From positions 1 through 62,308 of the forward strand of contig RIAY01000016.1 in NCBI GenBank assembly GCA_003833075.1: 62,308 nt of DNA. The letters are read 5' to 3'. Shown piece after piece: positions 17,611 to 26,786 of this stretch; the stretch's first letter is position 1, and the number at the start of each line of letters is the position of its first letter. The DNA comes from Muribaculaceae bacterium Isolate-036 (Harlan). GTDB taxonomy: Bacteria > Bacteroidota > Bacteroidia > Bacteroidales > Muribaculaceae. The notes below the pieces were generated by a model. The model was given only the letters and a program-made list of their open reading frames with translations. It was not told the origin of the DNA and did no database searches. The translations under genes were made by a program, and so were the position numbers.

Positions 17611-18645
17611 AAACGCGAAGACTATCCTGCGGTCATAGTTCTCTCCGGCTTTCAGAAGCTGTGACGGGAAAGCGGGCTTGTTCGGCGCGTCAGGGAAACC
17701 CTGCATCTCTATGGCAACACCTTCGTAATCTTCATAGGAACGACCGCTTTTATTCTCCGGGCATCCTGCAAGCCAGTTGCCCGTATATATCTGCACGCCG
17801 GGCTGGTCGCTGCTTACAACAAGTTTTCGTCCGGACACCGCCCCTTTGAGTTCAACAGCGCCTTCCACCGTCTTGCCGGGCTGCCATCCGTCAACGACCC
17901 AGCAATGGTCATAACCTTTGCCTATCTTGAGAGCCTCGAATTCCTGACGGATATCCCGCCCGATTTTCTTGAACGAAGTGAAGTCCATAGGAGTTCCCGC
18001 CACAGGCGCGATCTCACCGGTGGGTATCTGGGTCTCGTCAGTGGGCAACCAGTGCGATGCCTTCAGTTTCATCTCATGGTCGAAGATGCTGCCGGCATCC
18101 GCTCCGTCAAGATTCCAATATGCATGATTGGTCATGTTGACAACGGTGTCTGCATCGGTTTCGGCATGGAAATCAAGAGTCAGCTCGTTGTTGTCGCTCC
18201 ATCTGTATGTCGCCGTGACTGTCAGGTTGCCGGGATATTGCTCTTCGCCGTCTTTTGCCTTGTAGGTGAAGCGGATGCCATCGGGCAGTTCCTCTCCATC
18301 CCAGTTCTGGTTCTGGAATCCTTCCGGACCTCCGTGAAGCGCGTTGGGACCGTTATTGATGCTGAGACTGTATTCCTTGCCGTCAACCTCAAGATGCCCC
18401 TTGGCGATACGGTTGGCATAGCGTCCCGGGCACTTTCCCAGACACGGTCCGTCGGCGATATAATCCGCGGCATCTGCGTAACTCAGAGCCACATTCTCGA
18501 TTTTACCCTCCTTGTCAGGGACACGAACCTCAACGATGCCGGCTCCCATGGTGGAGAGCACCACCGACGCGCCCTGCGCGTTGGTGAGCTCATACCATGT
18601 GATCTCTCCCTTGGGAGAAGGAAATTTCTTGCTTGTGATTTTCAT
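17605..18645 (-). CDS. galM: Galactose mutarotase (aldose 1-epimerase)
   Basis: 346 residues starting at MKITSKKF. GAGGAG just before this ATG, inside the end of galK, decides the start. NALHGGPEGFQNQNW and NMTNHAYWNL carry the catalytic histidines, and the C-terminal VAIEMQGFPDAPN carries the catalytic Glu. It interconverts alpha and beta galactose before phosphorylation by GalK, which overlaps the region immediately upstream. It forms a galactose-use unit with the GH2 enzyme. Confidence 0.94.
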   Translation of the reverse strand: MKITSKKFPSPKGEITWYELTNAQGASVVLSTMGAGIVEVRVPDKEGKIENVALSYADAADYIADGPCLGKCPGRYANRIAKGHLEVDGKEYSLSINNGPNALHGGPEGFQNQNWDGEELPDGIRFTYKAKDGEEQYPGNLTVTATYRWSDNNELTLDFHAETDADTVVNMTNHAYWNLDGADAGSIFDHEMKLKASHWLPTDETQIPTGEIAPVAGTPMDFTSFKKIGRDIRQEFEALKIGKGYDHCWVVDGWQPGKTVEGAVELKGAVSGRKLVVSSDQPGVQIYTGNWLAGCPENKSGRSYEDYEGVAIEMQGFPDAPNKPAFPSQLLKAGENYDRRIVFAFL

Positions 18646-18647
18646 GA

Positions 18648-19793
18648 TCACTCCTCGATTTTACGTGCGCCGTCAGAAATCACGACATCATAGATCTTCG
18701 GCTCATGACCATATTTCTCGCTGAATTTTTCCACAGCGATCTTGATGAAGTCATCGTGGAGATCATTCTTGACAAGATTGATTGTGCAGCCTCCGAAACC
18801 GCCGCCCATGATTCGTGAGCCTGTCACACCAAGTGTCTTTGCCACATCGTTGAGGAAATCGAGTTCCTCGCAGCTCACCTCATAGTCTTTTGAAAGACCT
18901 GCGTGGGTCTCATACATCTTCTTGCCCACAGTCTCGTAGTCTCCGGCATTGAGTGCGTCGCACACATCAAGCACGCGCTGTTTCTCCTCGATTACGAATT
19001 TCGCGCGGAAATAATCTTCAGCGGTGATGTCGCTCTTGATTTCGTCAAGCTGCTCCATTGTGGCATCGCGCAGTGTGTCTATGCCGAGACGTTTTGCAAC
19101 GCGCTCGCATGATTCGCGGCGTTTGTTGTAGGGAGAATCCTTAAGCTCGTGTTTTACACGCGAATCCACGAGCACAAGCTTGTAATCCTGCGGATTGAAG
19201 GGGAAATATTCATACTCCATTGAGCGGCAGTCGAGACGCATCAGGTTTCCCTTCCGACCGAATACAGATGCGAACTGGTCCATGATACCGCAGTTAACAC
19301 CACAATAATTATGTTCTGTGCTCTGACCGATCTTCGCAAGCTCGAATTTGTCGATGCTGTTGTTGTTGAAAAGATCATTGAGCGCGAATGCGAAACAGCT
19401 CTCGAGAGCCGCCGATGATGAAAGACCCGCACCAAGAGGAACATTTCCTGCAAAAACGGTGTCAAATCCTTTTACTTCTCCTCCGCGCTTCTGAATCTCG
19501 CGGCAGATTCCGAAGATATAACGAGCCCAGCTCTGAGTGGGTGCGTCCTCTTCCTTGAGACCGAATTCAGCATATTCGTCGATGTCTATGGAAAACACTC
19601 GAACCTTCTCCATGCCGTTGGGCTTGATCTCAGCCATTATCACCTTGTCGATGGCACCGGGAAATACGAATCCCCCGTTGTAGTCTGTATGCTCGCCGAT
19701 AAGGTTGATGCGACCTGCTGATGCGTAGAGTGTGCCACCCTCGCCGAATCTTTCTTTAAAAATTTTCTGAATCTCTGCTTTCATGGATTCCAT
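18648..19793 (-). CDS. galK: Galactokinase
   Basis: 381 residues. GHMP-kinase features are present: GRINLIGEHTDYNGG near 28 for galactose binding, the ATP loop GAGLSSSAALE near 122, the catalytic Asp in CGIMDQFAS, and the C-terminal GGGFGGCTINLV. It phosphorylates galactose at C1 in the Leloir pathway. The ATG three codons downstream (19784) is an alternative start. The stop lies 2 nt from galM. galT and galE are not nearby. Confidence 0.95.
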   Translation of the reverse strand: MESMKAEIQKIFKERFGEGGTLYASAGRINLIGEHTDYNGGFVFPGAIDKVIMAEIKPNGMEKVRVFSIDIDEYAEFGLKEEDAPTQSWARYIFGICREIQKRGGEVKGFDTVFAGNVPLGAGLSSSAALESCFAFALNDLFNNNSIDKFELAKIGQSTEHNYCGVNCGIMDQFASVFGRKGNLMRLDCRSMEYEYFPFNPQDYKLVLVDSRVKHELKDSPYNKRRESCERVAKRLGIDTLRDATMEQLDEIKSDITAEDYFRAKFVIEEKQRVLDVCDALNAGDYETVGKKMYETHAGLSKDYEVSCEELDFLNDVAKTLGVTGSRIMGGGFGGCTINLVKNDLHDDFIKIAVEKFSEKYGHEPKIYDVVISDGARKIEE

Positions 19794-19923
19794 GTCAATT
19801 CTGATTTTAAGTTATTATTCAAGTTACACTATATTTCCATTTTCCAAATCCCCATATGTTCCATCCGCCTTTTGTTCCCCTTGTCTTTATCTTTCTCTCT
19901 TCTTCGCTACTTTTTCAGTTTCC

Positions 19924-22407
19924 TTACTCGACAACGAAACTGATTTTTGCGGGTTTCACACCTTTGGCAGATGCCTCGAACGTGATGACACCGGGTGTCT
20001 TTCCTGCCTGCACTATCGCTGTGGCGGCACCGCTGAAAAGATCCATTTCCGGAAGGTGGAACAAACGAAGGCTCGTGGGATCTCCGTTGGCTGTGGCACG
20101 GAAAGAACCGGCGCCTTTTGTGGCAAACTTCACCGCACGGCTGTCATCCGGAACGATATTACCGTCTTTATCTGCCACCTGAACAGTGATGTAGACAAGG
20201 TCCTCGCCATCGGCTGCAAGCTTGCTGCGGTTGGGCGTAAGCACAAGATGATGAGCTTTCCCGGCGGTACGGACAGTTTTCTCTTCAGCCTTGCTTCCGT
20301 CGGCATTGTAAGCCACGACTCTCACTTCTCCGGGCTGATAGACCACATCGTTCCATACAAGACGATAGCGTTCCATGCCCGCCTTGTCCTGAACGCGATC
20401 CTCGTCCCATGCCTTGTCGCGGTCATAGAAAGACATCGACAGACGCTTGCTGTAGTCAAGAGGTTTTGCCTCCCCCTTGCTCTTAATGCCATAGGATTTG
20501 CCGTTCACAATCAGTTCTGCCGAAGGATATGACGTATAAACCATCACAGGTGTCTTCTCACCCTCTCTCCCTTTCCAGTTCCAATGGGGAAGGATATGGA
20601 GAGTCGACTCCTTTTTATTCCACTGAGAGCGGTAAAGATAATACCTGTCTTTGGGAAGCGACGCGAGGTCGATGATGCCGAATACGCTTGAGTGGTTGGG
20701 CCAGCTGTCGGTATCGTAGGGCGACGGCTCGCCGAGGTAGTCGAAACCGGTCCAGACGAACTGACCGATCATCCAGGGGTAATCGTCGTCCATCGAGAAA
20801 TCCACGTCGGGAATATTAGACCACGAGCAAAACTCGGTGTCGTAACCGGAACTCTGGTGATTGGGATATTTCGCTCCCGCCTTGAGTTCCATCGGGAACA
20901 TATAGACTCCCCGCGACGACACGGTAGAGGCTGTCTCCGAACCGAGTATCAGCTTCTGCGGCAGTATCTCGTATGCCTGTGTGTAATACTGAGGCTTGTA
21001 GTTGAAACCGGGAATATCGAGCGTCGAGGCGAAACCGTTGTCGATAACCGCGCCATACTGATCCATGCCGCATGTGACAGGACGCGTCGGGTCAAGACGA
21101 TGACATATGTCCTGAAGCATGACAAGTTCGCTGACTCCGTCGGGTCCCCACTGGCTGGGGACCTCATTGCCTACAGACCACATCACAACCGAAGCGTTGT
21201 TGCGGTAGTGTTTCACCATGTTTTCCATATCTTTCTGCGCCCATTCGCCGAAAATCGATCCGTAGCCGTTCTGGCTTTTCGGGCGGAAACTCCAGTCATC
21301 GAAAGGCTCTACCATGAGCATCATCCCCATCTGGTCGCACAATTCCACAAGTTCAGGCGCAGGCATATTGTGGGAAGTGCGGATCGCGTTCGCTCCCATA
21401 TCCTTGAGCATCTCTATCTGGCGCGCAAGCGCGGCTTTGTTGACAGCCGCTCCGAGCGGTCCGAGGTCGTGATGCTGACACACTCCCTTGAATTTCGTAT
21501 ATTCTCCGTTCAGGAAGAATCCTTTCTCCGGTATGTATTCCAGGGAGCGGATGCCGAAACGGGTGTTATAGACATCCACATCCTTGCCGTCTACGCTCAG
21601 TGTCGTACGCGCTTCATAAAGACAAGGCGTATCGGGCGACCAAAGCTGAGGCTTCTCTACAAGGAAATCCTGCACGAATGGCTGTCCTTGTGCGTGATAG
21701 ACCGAATTGTTTGTCGCCACCACCGTGCCGTCGGGAGATATTATGTCTGTCTTGACAAGTATTTTCTGCGCTTTGGCGGCTCCGGCAATTTCTGTAGTGA
21801 GTCTTACCGACGCCTCTTTCGCCGACACGACAGGAGTTATCACATATGTGCCCCAGGTCGGAACATGCACCGGAGATGTGGTGACGAGGCGCACATTCCT
21901 GTAAAGTCCCGCTCCGGGATACCAGCGACTTGATTTCTCTTTGTTTTCCAAAGAGACCTCTATACTGTTTTTCCCGGGCACAATCACACCGGCGGGAACA
22001 TTTATATAAAAGGAATTGTAGCCATACGCCCAGTGACCTATCTCTTTCCCGTTGACCTTGACACGGGGATTGGACATGGCTCCGTCGAATTCAAAGGAAA
22101 ACACCTGTCCGGCTGTATCCGGAACCTCGAATGTGGTTCTGTAATACCCCTTGCCGATATAAGGCAGTCCGCCGGTGCGGCCGGTCTTCCAGGTTGCCGT
22201 TTTCTCGCCATTCTGCTCCACTGTCACCTTCTGAAGGTCGTTGGACCGGTCAAACGGCCCGTAAATCGCCCAGTCGTGAGGCACGCTCACACTCTTCCAG
22301 TCAGACATGTCACGTGAAAACTCCCACTGCTTCAACGCAGTGTCGCTACGCTGGGCAGACACGCCGAGCGAGATTGCCAATGCCGGCAAAATAAAAAATC
22401 CTCTCAT
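19924..22407 (-). CDS. Secreted GH2 beta-galactosidase
   Basis: 827 residues from MRGFFILP, whose signal peptide ends after GVSAQ. The order is an N-terminal jelly-roll (about 25-180), Ig-like domain, TIM barrel, then C-terminal Ig-like domains including a DUF4982-type segment. In the barrel the acid/base Glu is at 415 (SVGNEVP) and the nucleophile Glu at 491 (GSETAS). It probably releases galactose from host or dietary glycans in the periplasm or at the surface, feeding galK/galM downstream. No SusC/SusD pair accompanies it. The 130-bp gap to galK is strikingly purine-rich on the coding strand. Confidence 0.9.
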   Translation of the reverse strand: MRGFFILPALAISLGVSAQRSDTALKQWEFSRDMSDWKSVSVPHDWAIYGPFDRSNDLQKVTVEQNGEKTATWKTGRTGGLPYIGKGYYRTTFEVPDTAGQVFSFEFDGAMSNPRVKVNGKEIGHWAYGYNSFYINVPAGVIVPGKNSIEVSLENKEKSSRWYPGAGLYRNVRLVTTSPVHVPTWGTYVITPVVSAKEASVRLTTEIAGAAKAQKILVKTDIISPDGTVVATNNSVYHAQGQPFVQDFLVEKPQLWSPDTPCLYEARTTLSVDGKDVDVYNTRFGIRSLEYIPEKGFFLNGEYTKFKGVCQHHDLGPLGAAVNKAALARQIEMLKDMGANAIRTSHNMPAPELVELCDQMGMMLMVEPFDDWSFRPKSQNGYGSIFGEWAQKDMENMVKHYRNNASVVMWSVGNEVPSQWGPDGVSELVMLQDICHRLDPTRPVTCGMDQYGAVIDNGFASTLDIPGFNYKPQYYTQAYEILPQKLILGSETASTVSSRGVYMFPMELKAGAKYPNHQSSGYDTEFCSWSNIPDVDFSMDDDYPWMIGQFVWTGFDYLGEPSPYDTDSWPNHSSVFGIIDLASLPKDRYYLYRSQWNKKESTLHILPHWNWKGREGEKTPVMVYTSYPSAELIVNGKSYGIKSKGEAKPLDYSKRLSMSFYDRDKAWDEDRVQDKAGMERYRLVWNDVVYQPGEVRVVAYNADGSKAEEKTVRTAGKAHHLVLTPNRSKLAADGEDLVYITVQVADKDGNIVPDDSRAVKFATKGAGSFRATANGDPTSLRLFHLPEMDLFSGAATAIVQAGKTPGVITFEASAKGVKPAKISFVVE

Positions 22408-22494
22408 TAAATAAATATGAATCAAATGTTATCGACTGCAAGTATATATAAAATCCGAATACTCATCAATCGTGTCCCAAGGTTATTCTACCCA

Positions 22495-22502
22495 CAAAGA
22501 TA
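22495..22502 (-). promoter_or_regulatory. Probable -7 box for the GH2/galK/galM unit
   Basis: TATCTTTG on the minus strand matches TAnnTTTG about 90 nt before the GH2 start. A TTTG sits 22 nt upstream, longer than the usual 19-20 nt, so the -33 box is doubtful. Confidence 0.45.
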
Positions 22503-22525
22503 CTAAAAATATATGAATATCCGTC

Positions 22526-22551
22526 AAAAAATCTATCAAAGAGAGATTTTT
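22526..22551 (-). terminator. Terminator after the portal gene
   Basis: On the minus strand AAAAATCT and AGATTTTT form an AT-rich stem ending in a T run, directly after the second stop (TAA at 22550-22552) of the portal frame. Confidence 0.5.
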
Positions 22552-22609
22552 AACCTTTTTTGACTCTAAACGCATATCCGGGCGCCTCGGGTGTAATGCC
22601 GCGACACTG

Positions 22610-24043
22610 CTATCCCCGGGTGTATTGCGCGAGATTGGACACATCCATGGCTGTGGCATCGGCAATAAAACAGCTGAAACTCCCCAGCAGGTCGGCAAGC
22701 GCGATCATGGAGTTCTGCGTCTGCTGGTTGTAGAGGGTGCCGCTCATGGTGTTGCTTTCGAGCTTTCCCTGCAACGCGCCGCTGACTCCCGATATATCCT
22801 CCATCATCTTCAATTGTATGTCGAGCAGTTCGGTGATACCTATGTTCGAGCAGTTGGAACTCACCTGCTGCGGCAAGGGCAGACCGGCTTTGGGACGAAA
22901 CAGTATCACACCATTGAAGCGACTCCACTCCTCAGCTATGTCATTTATGTCGGAACCTTCGGGCAACGCCCCCTCCGGGAAAAGAAGCACCCCCTTTGCC
23001 GAAGCCCGCAATATCCAGTCATACATTGATATCAGACGGTTGGCATATTTCTGCTGGTCGATTATGTCGCTCACAAATGAATGAATCTCTCCGTCGATAA
23101 ATGGATAAGCTTTGAAAACAAAAGGATGGGAACCATGCCTGTATGGACTGCGTCCGCTACGCAAAACATCTCCCTGCGGTGTCAGAAAATGACATCTCCA
23201 TTCCTCAGACACTTTCCACTCGCGCCTTTCCCACGGACGGACATCCGGCGCACCTTCTGCCGGAATTTCATAATACCTGCCGTTACGGAGGTCATGACAA
23301 CGGTAACTCTGCCTGTATTCACGATGCCAGACCTCTATCACGCGGCACTTCCCGCCGTTCCCTACGCCGTATATCCTCCCCAGGCGAACATAATCTTCAG
23401 GACAACGGGCAAACGATGCGCATAGTGAGTCAAATTCAAGCTCATGAATCTCACCCACCATCCCCGTGTCCCAGTTCCGGAAATCGCGGGCACCGGTGTC
23501 ACAAAAGAAATTGTCGGGCAGGACAAAGTCTGTCCAGCAGTCAGTACGGCTTCCTTTCCGTCCGTACCATTTCCGATGAACCACCAGTCCTCCGATAAGA
23601 AACTCTTCCATTGTCCTGGCATACATCTCTTCCATCCTGTTTAGTTCCATGTTGCGCTCGAGACGGCTCTGAATATTCTTCATGTCGCCAAGCCCTGAAA
23701 CCATATTGCCTATCCCCTCGCACGACGGAACGGAATATCTGTTGCGGAAAACACCGAGCACATTCCTGACCAGACGGCGTATCATGTTGTTTTTCAACGG
23801 CACATTACCCTGGCTGCGGATATATTCCTCCTCCCGTATCCGCTCTCCGTCAACATCGATTGTGTCGCCCCACTGGTCGCCGTAGGTAAAACGTTTGTTA
23901 CGCTCTCTGTCGCTCCTGAATCCTGCAAGATTATCCCAGCATTCCATTGCCCTTGCAAGCAACTCTATGTTTTTCGGATAATCCGCATCCTGCTGCTTTC
24001 CGCGATTGCTTTCCGCGCTCTGAATCCATTCTTTACCGTTCAT
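22610..24043 (-). CDS. Orphan phage portal protein (P22-portal-like)
   Basis: 478 residues from MNGKEWIQ at 24043. Portal signatures are the N-terminal NNMIRRLVRNVLGVFRNRY, the central QKYANRLISMYDWILRASAKG, and the C-terminal MEDISGVSGALQGKLESNTM and SGTLYNQQTQNS blocks typical of P22-like portals of Bacteroidales phages and prophages. Portals form the dodecameric DNA gate of a capsid. No terminase, capsid or tail gene adjoins it, so it looks like a prophage remnant. The frame ends at TAG (22610-22612), but 19 further sense codons follow before TAA (22550-22552), so the stop may be a mutation. Confidence 0.8.
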   Translation of the reverse strand: MNGKEWIQSAESNRGKQQDADYPKNIELLARAMECWDNLAGFRSDRERNKRFTYGDQWGDTIDVDGERIREEEYIRSQGNVPLKNNMIRRLVRNVLGVFRNRYSVPSCEGIGNMVSGLGDMKNIQSRLERNMELNRMEEMYARTMEEFLIGGLVVHRKWYGRKGSRTDCWTDFVLPDNFFCDTGARDFRNWDTGMVGEIHELEFDSLCASFARCPEDYVRLGRIYGVGNGGKCRVIEVWHREYRQSYRCHDLRNGRYYEIPAEGAPDVRPWERREWKVSEEWRCHFLTPQGDVLRSGRSPYRHGSHPFVFKAYPFIDGEIHSFVSDIIDQQKYANRLISMYDWILRASAKGVLLFPEGALPEGSDINDIAEEWSRFNGVILFRPKAGLPLPQQVSSNCSNIGITELLDIQLKMMEDISGVSGALQGKLESNTMSGTLYNQQTQNSMIALADLLGSFSCFIADATAMDVSNLAQYTRG

Positions 24044-24121
24044 ATTGCTTAAATTATAATTAGAAGCCGTAAATTTATCGCCTTGCGGAAAGATGCTTGT
24101 GTTATCTATTGATTTTTTTGT

Positions 24122-24129
24122 TATCTTTG
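24122..24129 (+). promoter_or_regulatory. Probable -7 box for the acyltransferase operon
   Basis: TATCTTTG matches TAnnTTTG 20 nt before the ATG at 24150. A CTTG lies about 22 nt upstream as an imperfect -33 box. Confidence 0.5.
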
Positions 24130-24149
24130 TAGGTTCAAAAAGATTCGTC

Positions 24150-25025
24150 ATGTCTGAAAACAATAATATCTCATCTGCTGAAAACCGTCGCTGCGCACCG
24201 GGGGTGCGTCCGGACGTGCTCAATTTTGAAGATATCGCGAAAATGGCTCCGGGTCTCGCGAGCCACCGTAAGTTCGTAGAAAAGGCTCTCCATTGGATTG
24301 GTCTTGACGAAGTCAACGCCATCCACGGACGATACTGCTATTCCACAGGCGTGGAGTTTTCACACCACCTCGTGGAAGATGAATTCAGATTCAAACTGCG
24401 CATTGACAATGAAGAGGTGCTCTCACGATTCCCGGAGGGTGCGTTCATCACTGTATCCAACCACCCTTTCGGCGGCATGGACGGCATCCTGCTTCTGCAT
24501 ATCGTGGGCAAATACCGCAAGGACTATCAGGTCATGGTGAATATGATTCTAAACAACATATCGGCGATGCGACCATCTTTCATCGCTGTTGACCCGATAA
24601 AGACCGATGACCCAGAAAAGAAAGCCGTGACAATGCAGGGAATACGCCGTGCCATGGCTCATGTGCGCGATGGGCATCCACTCGGATTCTTCCCGGCAGG
24701 TGCAGTGTCAAAGATCGACAAATCCCTCCATATCCGCGACCGTCAATGGCAACCCACTATCACCCGACTCATCAGACAGCTGAAAGTGCCTGTGATTCCC
24801 ATCTATTTTCATGGACACAACTCCACTTTCTTCAACATCCTCGGTCTGATCGACTGGCGTCTGCGCAGTGCGCGGCTTCCCAAGGAGATATTCCTGAAGA
24901 GAGGGAAAGACGTGCACGTCTCGATCGGCGAGCCGATATCGGTGGAAAAACAGGCGGAGTTTCCTGATGCAGACTCACTCGGCAAATATCTCCGCGAACA
25001 GACCTATGCTCTTTCGCGCCTCTGA
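24150..25025 (+). CDS. Lysophospholipid-type acyltransferase (PlsC-like)
   Basis: 291 residues from MSENNNIS. The acyltransferase motif I appears as SNHPFGGMDG (His and Asp catalytic), followed by FPAGAVSK (motif III) and VPVIPIYFHG (motif IV). Such enzymes acylate lysophosphatidate or amino-acid lipids. Members with this N-terminus in Bacteroidetes include candidate O-acyltransferases of glycine or ornithine lipids, so the acceptor is open. It leads a unit with the sigma-54 activator, lptE, a hypothetical gene and secG, suggesting an envelope role. Confidence 0.82.
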   Translation: MSENNNISSAENRRCAPGVRPDVLNFEDIAKMAPGLASHRKFVEKALHWIGLDEVNAIHGRYCYSTGVEFSHHLVEDEFRFKLRIDNEEVLSRFPEGAFITVSNHPFGGMDGILLLHIVGKYRKDYQVMVNMILNNISAMRPSFIAVDPIKTDDPEKKAVTMQGIRRAMAHVRDGHPLGFFPAGAVSKIDKSLHIRDRQWQPTITRLIRQLKVPVIPIYFHGHNSTFFNILGLIDWRLRSARLPKEIFLKRGKDVHVSIGEPISVEKQAEFPDADSLGKYLREQTYALSRL

Positions 25026-25056
25026 TTCTTTTAGAAAGTTGTTTAATAATATAAAA

Positions 25057-26241
25057 ATGCTTCAGTCTCAAGACATACCGGCGGAAGTCGCAGCCGCAAA
25101 ACAGCGGTTCTCGATTATCGGCAACTCCCCGGCATTGATCCGCGCCATTGCGCGCGCCATACGCGTCGCGCCTATAGACCTTTCTGTGCTCGTGACCGGA
25201 GAAAGCGGTTCGGGAAAAGAATTTTTTCCTAAGATAATACACCTTTTCGGTGCAAGAAAACATAAGAAATACATAGCCGTAAACTGCGGCGCAATCCCGG
25301 AAGGCACTATCGATTCCGAACTCTTCGGACATGAAAAGGGATCTTTCACCGGTGCCATTTCTGCGCGAAAAGGTTATTTCGAAGAGGCGGACGGGGGAAC
25401 CATCTTCCTTGATGAAGTGGCGGAACTCCCGCTGACAACACAGGCAAGACTGTTGCGCGTTCTGGAAACAGGCGAATTTCTGAAAGTCGGATCTTCGAAC
25501 GTGCAGAAAACAAACATCCGCATCGTGGCGGCAACGAATGTGGATCTCATAAAAGCGGTGGAAAAAGGAAAATTCCGCGAAGACCTGTATTACCGCCTCT
25601 CGACAATCCGCATCGATGTGCCGAACCTGCACGACAGGGGGGATGACATAAGACTCCTCGCCAGAAAATTCGCTGCGGATTTCGCTGAGAAATACATGAC
25701 AAAACCTATCTCTTTCGCAGAAGAGGCATACCGTGCCATGCTCGTTTACCGCTGGCCGGGCAATGTAAGACAGCTTAAAAACTTTGTCGAGCAGTTCGCC
25801 CTCTTCGAGGCGGGGGAGGAAATCTCAAGACAGCTGGTGCTTGAGGCGTTGCCTCTCGACAGATCCACAACATCTTCTCTCGTAAAGTCGGAAAAGCCGG
25901 TAAACTATGAGGCGGAACGGGAAATGCTATGGAAGCTGGTGCTCGGCATGAAATCGGAAATAGCGGAACTCAAGGAGTCCATAAAGGGTGATTCCGCCGC
26001 AGGCCGCAAGCAGCCTACCACCTCTCTGATAAAGTATCCGGTAGAGGATCTTCTCGCACCTGCAATCGCCGATGATGGTTTCTCCAGGATGTCTTCGCAC
26101 ACTCTGGAGGATTCGGAGAAAGACGCGATCACTGCTTCGCTGGAGCGCAACGGCGGCGACAAGAAACTCGCTGCCGAGGAACTCGGAATCTCACTTCGCA
26201 CTCTTTACCGCAAAATAAAGGAACTGGGAATCGATTCCTGA
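25057..26241 (+). CDS. Sigma-54 activator, AAA+ type without a receiver domain
   Basis: 394 residues from MLQSQDIP. The AAA+ core has Walker A GESGSGKE at 48-55, the sigma-54 contact loop GSFTGA at 95-100 (one residue off GAFTGA), and Walker B GGTIFLDE. The C-terminus ends in a Fis-type HTH (AAEELGISLRTLYRKIKEL). There is no N-terminal receiver, GAF or PAS domain, so control must come through expression, a partner, or the 280-345 linker. It is 31 nt from the acyltransferase and about the same from lptE. Confidence 0.92.
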   Translation: MLQSQDIPAEVAAAKQRFSIIGNSPALIRAIARAIRVAPIDLSVLVTGESGSGKEFFPKIIHLFGARKHKKYIAVNCGAIPEGTIDSELFGHEKGSFTGAISARKGYFEEADGGTIFLDEVAELPLTTQARLLRVLETGEFLKVGSSNVQKTNIRIVAATNVDLIKAVEKGKFREDLYYRLSTIRIDVPNLHDRGDDIRLLARKFAADFAEKYMTKPISFAEEAYRAMLVYRWPGNVRQLKNFVEQFALFEAGEEISRQLVLEALPLDRSTTSSLVKSEKPVNYEAEREMLWKLVLGMKSEIAELKESIKGDSAAGRKQPTTSLIKYPVEDLLAPAIADDGFSRMSSHTLEDSEKDAITASLERNGGDKKLAAEELGISLRTLYRKIKELGIDS

Positions 26242-26272
26242 ATTATACCCGAATATGAATTATTCCTGAATT

Positions 26273-26782
26273 ATGAATAAAGTAATTTTTATATTGTTCG
26301 CGGCTATGGCATTCTCCCTTACTGGGTGCATCCCGAGTTTCAGAATGAACGGTACCGCAATCAATTACGACATATACAAGACAATCGACATCTCTGAATT
26401 TCCCATCAGAGCCGCGCTTGTATACCCTCCCCTGCAACAGACATTTGAAAACAAGCTTCTGGATTATGTGACCAGACAGACGCGACTTCAGGAGGTAGAC
26501 GGTCCGGCGGATATTGAACTCACAGGAGAGATTACGGGGTATTCCCTCTCCCCGCAGGCTGTCGGCACCGATGCATATGCAACCGAAACAAGACTTACAA
26601 TCACTGTCAGAGTTAAATATACCGACAACAAGAATCCGGCAAACAATCTTGACCAGACTTTCTCGGCATACCGGCAGTTCTCCTCTTCTCTCATGCTCAC
26701 TGACGTGCAGGACGACCTCTGCAACCAGATCAGCGAGGAACTCGTGAACCTTATTTTCAACGCCACTCTCGGAAATTGGTAA
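26273..26782 (+). CDS. lptE: LptE-family outer-membrane lipoprotein
   Basis: 169 residues with a lipoprotein signal ending in LTGC (Cys19). The body fits the LptE/DUF4136-like group of Bacteroidetes, with FENKLLDYVTRQTRLQEV and GEITGYSLSPQAV as characteristic blocks. LptE plugs the LptD barrel that inserts lipopolysaccharide into the outer membrane. The order sigma-54 activator, LptE, hypothetical, SecG recurs in Bacteroidales and supports the call. Confidence 0.85.
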   Translation: MNKVIFILFAAMAFSLTGCIPSFRMNGTAINYDIYKTIDISEFPIRAALVYPPLQQTFENKLLDYVTRQTRLQEVDGPADIELTGEITGYSLSPQAVGTDAYATETRLTITVRVKYTDNKNPANNLDQTFSAYRQFSSSLMLTDVQDDLCNQISEELVNLIFNATLGNW

Positions 26783-26786
26783 CAAA

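Noticed and set aside
20692..21933. 413-residue plus-strand open frame inside the GH2 gene
   Set aside because: It is the antisense of a complete, motif-bearing beta-galactosidase; the His/Arg-rich product is typical of a reverse-frame shadow.
22625..23598. Plus-strand open frames over the portal gene
   Set aside because: They overlap each other and the portal's conserved blocks and contain no family motif.
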